64,000 nucleotides of DNA from Georgenia sp. M64 (GCF_038049925.1 NZ_CP145809.1:1302001-1366000), one strand, 5' to 3'; shown: positions 25,367-34,434, counted from the stretch's first letter. Notes: a model not told the origin generated them from the letters alone. Numbers and translations are program-made.

Positions 25367-26686
25367 ATGACCGAGAAGCAAGGACGAAAGCGGACCTTCG
25401 GCGAGCTGGAGCGACGCAGGAGCCAGCAGGCTGGAGCGGTCACCGGCTGGCGCGCCCGCTACACCGGGCCCGACCTGATGCGCCACTCGCGCAACTTCGG
25501 CGACAAGATGGCCGCCGAGGCCTGGCTCAACGCCGAGCGGCTCCTGATCGACCGCGACCTGTGGACCCCACCGCGCGACCGGGAGCGCCGCGCGCGGCTG
25601 GCTGCCCAGCGCGGGATCACGTTCGCCGAGTGGGCGGAGCGATCGATCGCCGGCAAACAGCTGCGCCCCTCGACCCGCTATCGGTACGAGCAGACACTGC
25701 GCAGACGCGTGCTGCCCGATCTCGGAGACATCCCGCTGCGGGACCTGTCGCGGCTGGACATCACCAACTGGTACACAAAGATGCGGGCGCAGCTGGCCGC
25801 CGAGGCCAGGGCCGCACAGCGCAGAGGCGAAGGTCGTGGCGCGGCGTTCTCCGCCTACCAGGTGCTGTCCTCGGTGCTGAACGACGCCGTCGACCACGAC
25901 CTCCTTGAAACCTCGCCGGCCCGCGTCAAGGGGGCACTGCGGTACGACGCCGTCCACGAGCCCGTGGTGCTGACACCGGAGCAGATGTGGACGTTGCACG
26001 AGCTGATGCCGGACTACCTGGCAGCACTGGTGCCGTTGGCGGCGACCACCGGGCTGCGTCACGGTGAGCTGCGGGCATTGCGGCGCCGGCACCTAGACCT
26101 GGACGACCCGGCACGCGCCGTCGTGCAGGTACGGGGGACCGCGGCCAACAACCGGGTCCGTGGCAGGTTCAACGAGATCGGAGAACCCAAGACGAAGGCA
26201 TCCCGGAGGGACGTCGCCATCCCGTCGTTCGTCGTGCCGATCCTGCAGGCTCACCTCGAGAAGCACGCACAGCCCGGTGACGACGGCTTCGTCTTCGTCG
26301 GACGGAAAGGCGCGGTGCTGCACGCGTCCGTCGTCGAGTCGAACTGGCAGACCGTGCGCCAGCAGCTGGGACTGGACGACCTACACATCCACGACCTGCG
26401 GCACACGGCGCTGACGTGGGCCGCCCGTTCGGGTGCGACGTTGGCTGAGCTCATGGCGATCGCGGGCCACAAGAACCCCACCATCGCGCTGCGCTATCAG
26501 CACATCGGTGACGAGGAACGTCGCCACGCCATCGCGGAGAAGGTGGGGGCCGCCTTCACCGACGAGCTCGCCCAGCGGCGTGCTCGGCGTGCGACGGGCG
26601 TCGAAGGGGTTACGCGGTCGGTGGGCTCAGGCGGACAGGGAGGGCCCGAAGGGGCAGGGGCGCACACCTCAGATGTGACGGAGTGA
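25367..26686 (+). CDS. int: Tyrosine recombinase (phage/ICE-type integrase)
   Basis: The ATG at 25367 is preceded by GTGGAGG at a good spacing and gives 439 residues. An N-terminal arm-type domain (about 1-75) is followed by a SAM-like core-binding domain (about 85-185) and a catalytic domain with Arg in TTGLRHGELRAL, Lys in EPKTKASRRDV, His-x-x-Arg in HDLRHTALTW, His in AGHKNPT and nucleophile Tyr in ALRYQHIGD. All catalytic residues are present, so it may be active. It is typical of actinobacterial integrative elements and is followed 30 bp later by an excisionase gene. Confidence 0.93.
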   Translation: MTEKQGRKRTFGELERRRSQQAGAVTGWRARYTGPDLMRHSRNFGDKMAAEAWLNAERLLIDRDLWTPPRDRERRARLAAQRGITFAEWAERSIAGKQLRPSTRYRYEQTLRRRVLPDLGDIPLRDLSRLDITNWYTKMRAQLAAEARAAQRRGEGRGAAFSAYQVLSSVLNDAVDHDLLETSPARVKGALRYDAVHEPVVLTPEQMWTLHELMPDYLAALVPLAATTGLRHGELRALRRRHLDLDDPARAVVQVRGTAANNRVRGRFNEIGEPKTKASRRDVAIPSFVVPILQAHLEKHAQPGDDGFVFVGRKGAVLHASVVESNWQTVRQQLGLDDLHIHDLRHTALTWAARSGATLAELMAIAGHKNPTIALRYQHIGDEERRHAIAEKVGAAFTDELAQRRARRATGVEGVTRSVGSGGQGGPEGAGAHTSDVTE

Positions 26687-26716
26687 CGGTGCGGTCCACA
26701 CCACCAGGAGCAGCAG

Positions 26717-26929
26717 ATGAGCACGAACCGGCGGGCGACCACGCGGGTGCCGAGCGGCAAGCTCGTCGCGCTCTCCGACGCCGCAGCAGAGTTCAGCGTC
26801 TGCACCAAGACGATCCGGCGACGCATCGCCGACGGCACGGTCACCGGGTACAAGGTCGGTCGCGTCATCCGGGTCGACCTCGAGGAGCTCCGCCGGGCGC
26901 TCGTCATCAAGATCCCGACGACGCGGTGA
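26717..26929 (+). CDS. xis: Excisionase-type MerR-like DNA-binding protein
   Basis: This 70-residue basic protein has a winged HTH of the HTH_17/excisionase type: LVALSDAAAEFSVCTKTIRR then DGTVTGYKVGRVIRVDLEEL. GGAGCAGC precedes the ATG. Its position directly after the integrase supports a role as recombination directionality factor. Confidence 0.85.
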   Translation: MSTNRRATTRVPSGKLVALSDAAAEFSVCTKTIRRRIADGTVTGYKVGRVIRVDLEELRRALVIKIPTTR

Positions 26930-27062
26930 AAGTGGCGCCCGGCGTCTCGTCTTTCAGGGTCACGCGGCAGCACCCGCCCCGGTGCCCACCGAAATGTCGA
27001 GTCACTCGCTCCTCCTGACAGCAGCAACGACGAGAAGCGAACGCCGGACGTGGTGGTGAAAG

Positions 27063-27279
27063 GAGTCCTCACCACCGCTCTCTTCCCCCGAGGTGCCGTC
27101 TTCACCGAAGCGCACCTAACCCGGGGATGCTGGCCGCGTCTGCGGTCGTGACGAGTCGTCACCACCGCTCACTTCACCCGAGGTGCCGGCTCCACTGAAA
27201 CGGGTCGTCTGCGCGGCGGCGGCGTGTCCGCGGTCGTGAGGAGTCCTCACCACCGCTCTCTTCCCCCGCGGTTGCCGTG
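27063..27279 (+). repeat. Three direct repeats at 90/88-bp spacing, each with a palindrome
   Basis: Near-identical blocks GAGTCSTCACCACCGCTCWC begin at 27063, 27153 and 27241. The second and third are entered through perfect palindromes, GTGACGAGTCGTCAC (27149-27163) and GTGAGGAGTCCTCAC (27237-27251), whose arms differ by compensating changes; the first carries GGTGGTGA opposite TCACCACC. They lie in an 850-bp gene-free stretch (26930-27780) between the excisionase and relaxase genes. Iterons, regulator sites or part of an origin of transfer are all possible. Confidence 0.7.
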
Positions 27280-27369
27280 GTCGGCGTGTATCGCGTTGCC
27301 GGCGTCCGGCTCACGTGTGTGATCGCGGGTTGCATGGGTCTTACTCTCGCGTGGGTGCGTTGCCGAGAA

Positions 27370-27459
27370 CGTACGGGGGCATGACCCCGTACGCACCCCG
27401 TACGCACCCCGTACGCACCATGGCGGGACATATCGGCCCAGGTCAGGGTGCGTACGGGG
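27370..27459 (+). other. Candidate origin of transfer: 11-bp iterons with inverted copies
   Basis: CCCCGTACGCA occurs three times head to tail at 27385, 27396 and 27407, and once inverted (TGCGTACGGGG) at 27449-27459; a shorter inverted copy, CGTACGGGGG, is at 27370-27379. Repeats beside a MobF relaxase gene are the usual place for oriT and relaxase binding sites, but the nick site itself is not identified. Confidence 0.5.
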
Positions 27460-27780
27460 AGAAGGTCGGCGTGAGTTGGCGACCTGACCTAAGTTCCCTC
27501 CTCTCTTCGCGCCCTGTGGTAGCTCGTCGACCAGCGCGCCCATGCCGGCGACAGCGTCCGGGAAGGGCTGTTCGACTATCAGGTGTGCCCACGACGCCAG
27601 AGGCCAAGCCACCGCGTCTCCGGACGTCCGGGGCCGACCGAAGACACGGTGACGGAGTCGACCCCCCGCTGGACGCCTACGGGTCTTCGGCCACTCGGTC
27701 GGGGTGGTTCGAGACGGCCCGTGGTTGCGGTCTCCACACCTCTGGCACCCGAGGTGGATTGGGTCGCGCACCTGGTGGGT

Positions 27781-30700
27781 GTGACGGTCTCGATGCGGGT
27801 GGTCTCGGCGGGCAAGGGGTACGGGTATCTGCTCCGCTCGGTGGTGCAGGGAGACGGCGACGCCGTCCAGGCGGCCGGGTTTACGCGGTACTTCACCGAG
27901 GCGGGTACCCCGCCGGGGGTGTGGCTGGGCAACGGGGTGGTGTTCTTCGGGGCTGGGGAGCTGCGCCCGGGGATGGCGGTGACACCGGAGCAGCTGCAGA
28001 CGCTGTTGGGGCGCGGGAGCGACCCGGTCACCGGGGCGAGCCTGGGCCGGCCGTTCCGGGAGTACCCGAGCGTGGCGGAGCGGACCGCGGCGCTGACCGC
28101 GCGGGTGGACCGGGCCCTGCCGGCGGGGGAGTTCGACGCCGAGGTGACCCGCATCCGGGCCGAGCAGTACGCGCGCGGATCGCAGACCGCGACGGCGGGG
28201 TTCGATCTGACGTTCTCGGTGCCGAAGTCGGTGTCGGTGCTGTGGGGTCTGGCGGACGCGAACACTAAGGAGTTGATCGTCGAGGCCCATCACGCCGCCG
28301 TCGCGCAGGTGCTCGACCTGTTCGAGCGGGAGGTTGCGGCCACCCGCACCGGGCACGCCGGGATCGGACAGGTGCCGGTCGTCGGTGTCGCCGCGACGGC
28401 GTATGACCATTGGGACTCGCGGGCGAACGACCCGCAGCTCCACACCCACGTGGTGGTGTCGAACAAGGTGATGGCCGCCCATGACGGGCGGTGGCGGACC
28501 CTGGACTCGCGGGCGGTCCACCACGCGATCGTCGCCTTGTCTGAGCACTACAACGCCGTCCTCGCGGACCGGCTCACGGGCACGTTCGGGCTGTCGTGGG
28601 AGCGGCGCCAGCGGGGCGAGGACCGCACCGGCCAGTGGGAGATCCAAGGTGTCGGCGAAGACCTGATCGCCGCGTTCTCCAGCCGGGCCCGGGCCATCGA
28701 CGTCGCGACCGACGCGAGGATCGCCGCCTACGTGGCCGAGCACGGGCACCGCCCCACGGACAGGCGGATCGTACGGCTGCGCGCGGAGGCCACCCTGGAC
28801 ACCCGCCCCGAGAAGTCCATCCGGGCACTTGCCGAGCTGACGGCCGAGTGGCGGGCACGCGCGCGGGACCTGGTGGGCGGCGACCCCACCGTGTGGGCAC
28901 GCACCCTCACCACCACCCGTGAGCCAGCGCGGGCGCTGACCGGGGAGTCGGTGCCGATGTTCCTGATTGACCAGGCCGCCGCCGATGTCGTGGATGGCGT
29001 GTCGGAGCGGCGGTCGACCTGGCGGCACTGGAACCTGTGGGCCGAGGCCTCGCGCCGCACGATGGCCTGGCGCTTCGCCACCGCCGCGGACCGCGAACAG
29101 GCGGTCGCGCTCATCACCGACGCCGCCATCCGGCGGTCGGTCCCGCTCACCCCGGCCGACGTCGCATCCACCCCGGCGGGGATGCGGTGGGGTGACGGCA
29201 CCAGCACCCTGCGGCCCCGGCACTCGACGTACTACTCGAGCTTGCGGCTGCTCGGCGCGGAGGACCGGCTGCTCGCCCTGGCCGAGGACCGCGACGCGGC
29301 GCTCGTCGCCCCGCAACACATCGTCGAGGCCGTGCCGGGCGGCCGGGGTGACGGTGTGGTGGTCGACGGGGAGCAGGCCGCCGCCCTCGCCAACGTCCTC
29401 ACGTCGGGGCGGCGCCTGGACCTGTTGGTTGGTCCGGCCGGGACCGGGAAGTCCACTGCGATGGCCGGCCTGGCCGGTGCCTGGACCGAGGTGCACGGGC
29501 CCGGGTCGGTGGTGGGGATGGCGCCGTCGGCGGCCGCCGCGCAGGTGCTCGCCGAGGACATCGGGATCGGGTGCGACAACACCGCCAAGTGGGTGTACGA
29601 CCACCGGCGCGGTAGGGCGGACTTCCGCCCGGGCGAGCTCGTCATCCTGGACGAGGCCACCCTGGCCTCTACCCGCACCCTGGAGGTTATCGTCACCCGC
29701 GCCGCCGAGGTGGGGGCGAAGGTCGTGCTCGTCGGGGACCCGGCGCAGCTGCAGTCCGTCGACGCCGGCGGCGCGTTCAACATGCTCACCGCGGTCCGCG
29801 GCGGCGACCTGGCCCGGCTGGTGGAGGTGCGGCGCTTCGTCCACGTCTGGGAGAAAGACGCCTCCCTCGGCCTGCGCGACGGCGACCCGACCGCGATCGA
29901 CGCCTACGACAGCCATGGCCGGATCGTCGAGGGGACCACCGAGGCGATGATCGACGCCGCCTACCAGGCGTGGCAGCACGACCTGCAGACGGGGGTATCG
30001 TCCATTCTGGTGACCGAGGCCGCGGAGTCCGTGCGGCAGCTCAACGAGCGCGCCCGCGCCGAACGCATCCAGTCGGGCTTGACGTCCACACGGGGCGAGG
30101 TGGGGCTGCGCGAGGAGGCCCGCGCATCCGTGGGCGATGTGGTCATCACGCGCCGAAACGACCGCCGCCTGCACACCGGCCCCGGCACCTGGGTCCGTAA
30201 CGGCGACCGGTGGACCGTCACCCACGTCGGACCAGGCGGCACACTCGATGTCTGCCTGCTCGGCGGGGGCGCGAGGGTGAGGCTGCCGGCCGGGTACGTC
30301 GCCCGGCACGTCGACCTCGGCTACGCCGTCACCGCCCACCGCGCCCAGGGCCTGACGGTCGACACCGCCCACGTCGTCGTCTCGCCGTCGACGACCCGGG
30401 AGAACCTGTACGTGTCCATGACCCGCGGCCGCCACGCCAACACCGCCTACGTCGCCCTCGACCAGCCCGACCCCCTCCACGCCACTCCAGCCGAGGCCGG
30501 CACCTCCGCGCGGACCGTGTTGTTCGGGGTGCTCAACCACTCCGGGTTCGAGCTCTCCGCACACCAGACTATCACCGCCGAGCAAGAGAAGTGGACCGGC
30601 ATCGCCCAGCTCGCCGCCGAGTACGAGACCATCGCCACCACCGCCCAACACGACCGCTGGACCCGGCTCGTCACCGACACCCTCACCCGCGCCGGCGGGC

Positions 30701-31308
30701 TCACCCCGGCCGAGACCGCCCAGGTCACCTCCTCGGAGACCTTTGCCGTCCTCACCGCAGAGCTGCGCCGCGCCGAAGCCCACCACCACGACCTCGACAC
30801 CCTCCTCCCACGCCTGGCCGCCCAACGCACCCTGCTCGACGCCGACGACATCGCCGCCGTCCTCACCACCCGCCTCGCCCGAGCCACCCGCCGACCCGCA
30901 CCCGGCACGACCCCGGACCTCATCGCCGGACTCATCCCCGCCGCGAACGGGCCGCTGCCCACCGACGCCGCCCGCGCCCTGACCGAACGCCGCCAACTCA
31001 TCGAGACCCGCGCCCGCACCCTCGCAGAGGCCGCCATCCGCGACCGGGCACCCTGGGTGGGGCGCATCGGTGACCGGCCGCACAGTGCCGGCGACCGCGA
31101 ACGTTGGCTGGCCGAGGTCGCCGTCGTCGCCGCCTACCGCGACCGACACGCCATCACCAACCCCGCTCCGCTCGGCTCCTCGCCCCACACTCTCGCCCAG
31201 GAACGCGACCGGCGGCGAGCGGCTGACGCCCTGCGCCGCGCCCAGGGCATCGTCCAACGGCGCACGAGCGGCGCCGCCAGGGTGCGAACCCACGCACGCA
31301 GCCTCTAG
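27781..31308 (+). CDS. MobF/TrwC-family conjugative relaxase-helicase
   Basis: This large protein nicks and unwinds DNA for conjugative transfer. Starting at the GTG at 27781 (VTVSMRVVSAGKGYGYLL, the usual MobF N-terminus) gives 1175 residues; the frame is open back to 27583. Relaxase features are Tyr 14 and 16, LTFSVPKSVSVLWG, and the three-His metal site in AYDHWDSRANDPQLHTHVVV. The helicase part has Walker A GPAGTGKST near residue 553, LVILDEATL near residue 620, VLVGDPAQLQSVDAGGAFNM, and YAVTAHRAQGLTVD with VSMTRGR in the last RecD-like motifs. The final 250 residues are Ala/Arg-rich without recognised motifs. No coupling protein or type IV secretion gene is seen, so the element would need a helper. 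Confidence 0.9.
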   Translation: MTVSMRVVSAGKGYGYLLRSVVQGDGDAVQAAGFTRYFTEAGTPPGVWLGNGVVFFGAGELRPGMAVTPEQLQTLLGRGSDPVTGASLGRPFREYPSVAERTAALTARVDRALPAGEFDAEVTRIRAEQYARGSQTATAGFDLTFSVPKSVSVLWGLADANTKELIVEAHHAAVAQVLDLFEREVAATRTGHAGIGQVPVVGVAATAYDHWDSRANDPQLHTHVVVSNKVMAAHDGRWRTLDSRAVHHAIVALSEHYNAVLADRLTGTFGLSWERRQRGEDRTGQWEIQGVGEDLIAAFSSRARAIDVATDARIAAYVAEHGHRPTDRRIVRLRAEATLDTRPEKSIRALAELTAEWRARARDLVGGDPTVWARTLTTTREPARALTGESVPMFLIDQAAADVVDGVSERRSTWRHWNLWAEASRRTMAWRFATAADREQAVALITDAAIRRSVPLTPADVASTPAGMRWGDGTSTLRPRHSTYYSSLRLLGAEDRLLALAEDRDAALVAPQHIVEAVPGGRGDGVVVDGEQAAALANVLTSGRRLDLLVGPAGTGKSTAMAGLAGAWTEVHGPGSVVGMAPSAAAAQVLAEDIGIGCDNTAKWVYDHRRGRADFRPGELVILDEATLASTRTLEVIVTRAAEVGAKVVLVGDPAQLQSVDAGGAFNMLTAVRGGDLARLVEVRRFVHVWEKDASLGLRDGDPTAIDAYDSHGRIVEGTTEAMIDAAYQAWQHDLQTGVSSILVTEAAESVRQLNERARAERIQSGLTSTRGEVGLREEARASVGDVVITRRNDRRLHTGPGTWVRNGDRWTVTHVGPGGTLDVCLLGGGARVRLPAGYVARHVDLGYAVTAHRAQGLTVDTAHVVVSPSTTRENLYVSMTRGRHANTAYVALDQPDPLHATPAEAGTSARTVLFGVLNHSGFELSAHQTITAEQEKWTGIAQLAAEYETIATTAQHDRWTRLVTDTLTRAGGLTPAETAQVTSSETFAVLTAELRRAEAHHHDLDTLLPRLAAQRTLLDADDIAAVLTTRLARATRRPAPGTTPDLIAGLIPAANGPLPTDAARALTERRQLIETRARTLAEAAIRDRAPWVGRIGDRPHSAGDRERWLAEVAVVAAYRDRHAITNPAPLGSSPHTLAQERDRRRAADALRRAQGIVQRRTSGAARVRTHARSL

Positions 31309-31489
31309 GACGGTCCAGGCCCTCGTCCGAACCTCGCGAGTACCCAGCCGGGTAGAACAGAACGGTCCGCCGCAGAGTCTCGTCCGGGCCTGCGACCCTT
31401 GGCCGTTGCCCTGTTGGGCTGCGGCACAGCCCGGCTCGGTGATCCACGGCCGGTACGTCGGGCGGTGCCCGGCCCGCCAGGGGCCTCGG

Positions 31490-31644
31490 CCTGCGCGACC
31501 GTGGGCGGGATGGTCGGCTCGGCCCCGGTGCACCACGGGGCCTTGGCCTGCGCGACCGTGGGCGGGATGGTGGGCTCGGCCCCGGTGCACCACGGGGCCT
31601 TGGCCTGCGCGACCGTGGGCGGGATGGTCGGCTCGGCCCCGGTG
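31490..31644 (+). repeat. 57-bp minisatellite, three copies
   Basis: Copies start at 31490, 31547 and 31604, each opening CCTGCGCGACCGTGGGCGGG; the third is incomplete. Identity between copies is almost complete, suggesting recent amplification. Confidence 0.9.
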
Positions 31645-31745
31645 GGCCACGACGCGGGAGCGGATCACGTCCGCGCACCCCTTGCCGTTACCGCGCTTGA
31701 CCCACTCGTCCACCTTGGGAAGGTACCCGTCGATCATTCGCGGCC

Positions 31746-31911
31746 GGCATCCCTCAGGTCGAACCTCCTCGTAGTGCTCGAAGACCTCGAGCGAATCTCC
31801 GGAGGGACGCCTACGTCGGAGCGACACGACCCGTCCATGGCCACAGACGCGGAGAGCAACTGTCCGTCACCAGGGAAGTACGTATCCGTTTGCAAGAAGG
31901 TCGGCATGTCC
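31746..31911 (-). repeat. Copy B of a 165-bp dispersed element
   Basis: Read on the minus strand this is closely similar to 51734-51895, with long shared blocks such as GACGTAGGCGTCCCTCCGG and GCTCGAGGTCTTCGA. The two copies are in inverted orientation 20 kb apart and flank the island's cargo. Here the terminal 12-bp dyad seen in the other copy is partly degraded. Confidence 0.8.
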
Positions 31912-32072
31912 CGCCAGCTGCAGACGACACGGACGCTGGCCCCGAGCACCGCCGCCGTGTCGCTCACACCGTGGTTTTGGACCTTTTCCACCTATAGCGG
32001 GTCATACTGAGAGCCACCGTCGCGCCAAGTGGAGGCGGCTGGGAGAGCACTACCACCCGAGAATGAGGTGTG

Positions 32073-32086
32073 TGGCTCTCGAGCCA
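32073..32086 (+). promoter_or_regulatory. Candidate TetR operator
   Basis: TGGCTCTCGAGCCA has perfect 6-bp arms around TC and lies 32 bp before the TetR start. A further GAGAGCCA at 32009-32016 is inverted relative to TGGCTCTC at 32073-32080. Autoregulation is inferred. Confidence 0.45.
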
Positions 32087-32118
32087 GGATATTACGGTCT
32101 AGTGAGAGGGCGGGAGCG

Positions 32119-32778
32119 ATGACACTTCTCCCTGACGACTCGCCGCCAGCCCGCCGCGGCCCCGGGCGTCCACGGCACGCCGACACCGAAGAACGCGCTT
32201 ACCGGTCCGCCCTCGAGCTGTTCGGCCAGAGGGGCTGGGCAGGACTCAGTCTGGACGCCGTCGCCCAGCACGCTGGAGTCGGAAAGTCGTCGATCTACCT
32301 GCGGTGGAAGGACAAGCGCGAGTTGCTCCTGGACGCAGTTCGCGACTTCGAGACCCGGCACGTCAACCCGGCGGACCCGTCGCTCCCGATCCGCGACTAC
32401 CTCGTCGAATACGCGGTCGCCCGGGCGGCCCTCTTTCTGGGCGAGCAGGGGGCCACCATGGCGGCGATCATCTCGGCTGCGGTGGCAAATCCAGAGGAGT
32501 ACGCCGACATCCAGAACGAGAGCCTTAACCGAGGGGTGCTCGCTCTGATGGGCCGGCTCGAGCAGGCCGTCGCCGAAGGTGAGATGCCCATCGGTACATC
32601 CTCTGCCCAGTTCCTGGAAGCGCTCGAAGGGGCGATCGTCTTCCACACGATCATCGCGCCTGGCCGCCCATCCAAAGACCAGATCGCCCAGACCTTGCCG
32701 CAGTACGTCACTGAGCTCGTCGACTGGTTGCTCCGCGGACTGCCGCAGCGACGGAGCTCTGATCCGCCGGCGTGGTGA
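32119..32778 (+). CDS. TetR/AcrR-family regulator
   Basis: The ATG at 32119 follows GCGGGAGCG and gives 219 residues; the open frame continues upstream across the operator-like palindrome. The N-terminal HTH is ALELFGQRGWAGLSLDAVAQ then HAGVGKSSIYLRWKDKRELL, textbook TetR. The C-terminal ligand domain (AQFLEALEGAIVFHTIIAPG and IAQTLPQYVTELVDWLL) belongs to the TetR_C type common in actinobacterial efflux regulators. What it controls is unclear: the adjacent segment is interrupted by IS481, and the RND pump beyond has its own divergent MarR gene. Confidence 0.88.
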   Translation: MTLLPDDSPPARRGPGRPRHADTEERAYRSALELFGQRGWAGLSLDAVAQHAGVGKSSIYLRWKDKRELLLDAVRDFETRHVNPADPSLPIRDYLVEYAVARAALFLGEQGATMAAIISAAVANPEEYADIQNESLNRGVLALMGRLEQAVAEGEMPIGTSSAQFLEALEGAIVFHTIIAPGRPSKDQIAQTLPQYVTELVDWLLRGLPQRRSSDPPAW

Positions 32779-33004
32779 GCGTGGCCGCAGAAGTAGATGG
32801 AACCCCTTGTCAGAAGGCAACCCTGGCGCCGTCCTGATCCGGTCGCCCGGAAGGGCAGTCTCGGAGGCGAACCGGTCTGGACCGGTCCGGGGGCTGGTGG
32901 AGGACCGTGGTCGAGGCCAACGGGTGAACCGAACTCGGGCAGGCCCGTCCACCGCGGTAGACGCCGTACTCGCACCGCGGTGGAGACGCCGTACACGCTC
33001 TAGC

Positions 33005-34111
33005 TGTACTGACCCGGGAGGTTGTGGACACGTCGGCGTGCCTGTTGTGAACGAGTGAGGACCTCCGGGTAGGTGTGGAGCTGTCGAAGGCATCTACACC
33101 GAACCCAGGAGGTCCTCGTGTCCCACGCTAACGCCCCGCTGACCCCGACGGGTCGTCTGCGCCTGGCCCGGTGCGTCGTGGAGGAGGGCTGGCCGTTGCG
33201 CCGGGCGGCGGAACGCTTTGGGGTCTCGGTGACCTGCGCGCAGCGGTGGGCCACGCGCTACCGCGAGCTCGGCGAGGCCGGCATGGTCGACCGGTCGAGC
33301 CGGCCCCGGCAGTGTCCGCACCGCACCCGGGTCCGCACCGAGCACCGGGTGATCGGGCTGCGGGTGAGCCGGCGGTGGGGCCCGCACCGGATCGCGTACC
33401 ACCTGGGTCTGAACGTCTCCACGGTCCACCGGATCCTGATCCGGTACGCCTGCCCGCCGCTGCGCTGGACCGACCCGGCCACCGGTGCCCCGGTCCGGGC
33501 CCAGCGCCGCAAGGTCGTGCGCTACGAGCACGAGGCGCCCGGCGACCTGGTCCATGTCGACATCAAGAAGCTCGGCCGCATCCCCGACGGCGGCGGACAC
33601 CGCGTCCTCGGCCGGGCTGCCGGGAGGCGCAACAACCACAAGCACGACGTCGGCGGCGGTCGGGCCCTGGGCTACGCCTACCTCCACCACGCCGTCGACG
33701 ATCACTCCCGGGTGGTCTACTCCGAGATCCTGACCGACGAGACGAAGGAGACCGTCACCGCCTTCATGACCCGCGCGCTGGAGCACTTCACCGCGAGCGG
33801 GGTCACGGTGGCCAGGGTGATGACGGACAACGGCTCGGCGTACCGCTCGAACGTCTTCAACACCCTGCTCGGCAAGGCCGGGATCACCCACAAGTACACC
33901 CGCCCCTACCGGCCCCAGACCAACGGCAAGGTCGAACGGTTCAACCGGATCCTGCTCGAGGAGTGGGCCTACGCCCGCCCCTACACCTCAGAGGCCGAAC
34001 GCACCGCCGCCTACCCCGACTTCCTCCATCACTACAATCACCACCGCGGCCACACCGCCCTCAAAGGCGCCTCACCCGCCGACCGCGTACCCAACCTGGC
34101 GGGGCAGTACA
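33005..34111 (+). mobile_element. IS481-family insertion sequence, complete
   Basis: Ends are TGTACTGACCCGGGAGGTTG at 33005 and, inverted, TGTACTGCCCCGCCAGGTTG from 34111; the match continues about 15 bp further inward. The 1107-bp element is flanked by TCTAGC at 32999-33004 and 34112-34117, a 6-bp duplication fitting the NCTAGN target known for IS481. Both ends and the transposase are intact, so insertion looks recent. Confidence 0.92.
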
Positions 34112-34116
34112 TCTAG
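33118..34116 (+). CDS. IS481-family transposase
   Basis: The GTG at 33118 with AGGAGG eight bases upstream gives 332 residues. An N-terminal HTH region (LRRAAERFGVSVTCAQRWAT) precedes the DDE domain: first Asp in LVHVDIKKLG, second in VMTDNGSAYRS, Glu in KVERFNRILLEEW. The insertion sequence ends at 34111, within the last sense codon; the TAG stop (34114-34116) is supplied by the target-site duplication. Confidence 0.94.
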   Translation: MSHANAPLTPTGRLRLARCVVEEGWPLRRAAERFGVSVTCAQRWATRYRELGEAGMVDRSSRPRQCPHRTRVRTEHRVIGLRVSRRWGPHRIAYHLGLNVSTVHRILIRYACPPLRWTDPATGAPVRAQRRKVVRYEHEAPGDLVHVDIKKLGRIPDGGGHRVLGRAAGRRNNHKHDVGGGRALGYAYLHHAVDDHSRVVYSEILTDETKETVTAFMTRALEHFTASGVTVARVMTDNGSAYRSNVFNTLLGKAGITHKYTRPYRPQTNGKVERFNRILLEEWAYARPYTSEAERTAAYPDFLHHYNHHRGHTALKGASPADRVPNLAGQYI

Positions 34117-34117
34117 C

Positions 34118-34434
34118 TCGCCGAGCCAGTCCAAGCCGGGCAACGCGTCGGGGGCGGGCCTCCACGATCGGAGTCCCTATGCGTCGCCGGATGAACACAC
34201 ATACCCATCCGCGGCGGGGGCCGGCCCCATGACGTCAGGTCGGTCACCCGCCACTGAATCCCGCCCGTAGCGCACGGTATTTGAAGTCCACCTGTACTTC
34301 TTGGAGAGGTCGTCAAGCACCGTCGCGGTCGCTCCGCCGTGGCGATGCGCGGCGCCCGGGGCGACGACGTTCATGCGATTCCCATCGGTCACTTCGGCTT
34401 CCTCCCACCCGGTGAGACTTCGGCATGGCCACGG
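34118..34434. other. Gene-free stretch between IS481 and the RND pump
   Basis: No intact gene is seen. The minus strand carries a short relic of a thioesterase gene at 34303-34380, listed separately. The rest has no recognisable feature. Confidence 0.5.
34303..34380 (-). pseudogene. Thioesterase gene fragment
   Basis: The minus strand reads NRMNVVAPGAAHRHGGATAT VLDDLS, closely similar to the HGGAVATVLDDLSG catalytic region of the intact hotdog thioesterase at 48604-49173. Only about 26 residues are recognisable. Confidence 0.5.

Larger units (their letters stand above)
31309..32008. other. Gene-free stretch between relaxase and TetR genes
   Basis: No supported gene lies here. It contains the 57-bp minisatellite (31490-31644) and a copy of a dispersed 165-bp element (31746-31911). 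An open frame on the plus strand is driven by the repeat and lacks protein-like features. Confidence 0.6.

Noticed and set aside
27063-27459. Possible CRISPR array
   Set aside because: Repeats are too few; one set is back to back with no spacers and the other is spaced 88-90 bp with similar, not unique, intervening sequence. No cas genes are present.
27247-31827. 1526-codon open frame on the minus strand opposite the relaxase gene
   Set aside because: It is a third-position GC shadow: composition is Gly/Arg/Pro/Asp-rich without domains, and the opposite strand encodes clear relaxase and helicase motifs.
31399-32010. Repeat-containing 203-codon open frame on the plus strand
   Set aside because: It is created by the 57-bp minisatellite, whose unit is a multiple of three, plus the 165-bp element; its second half is not conserved in frame in the other copy of that element.
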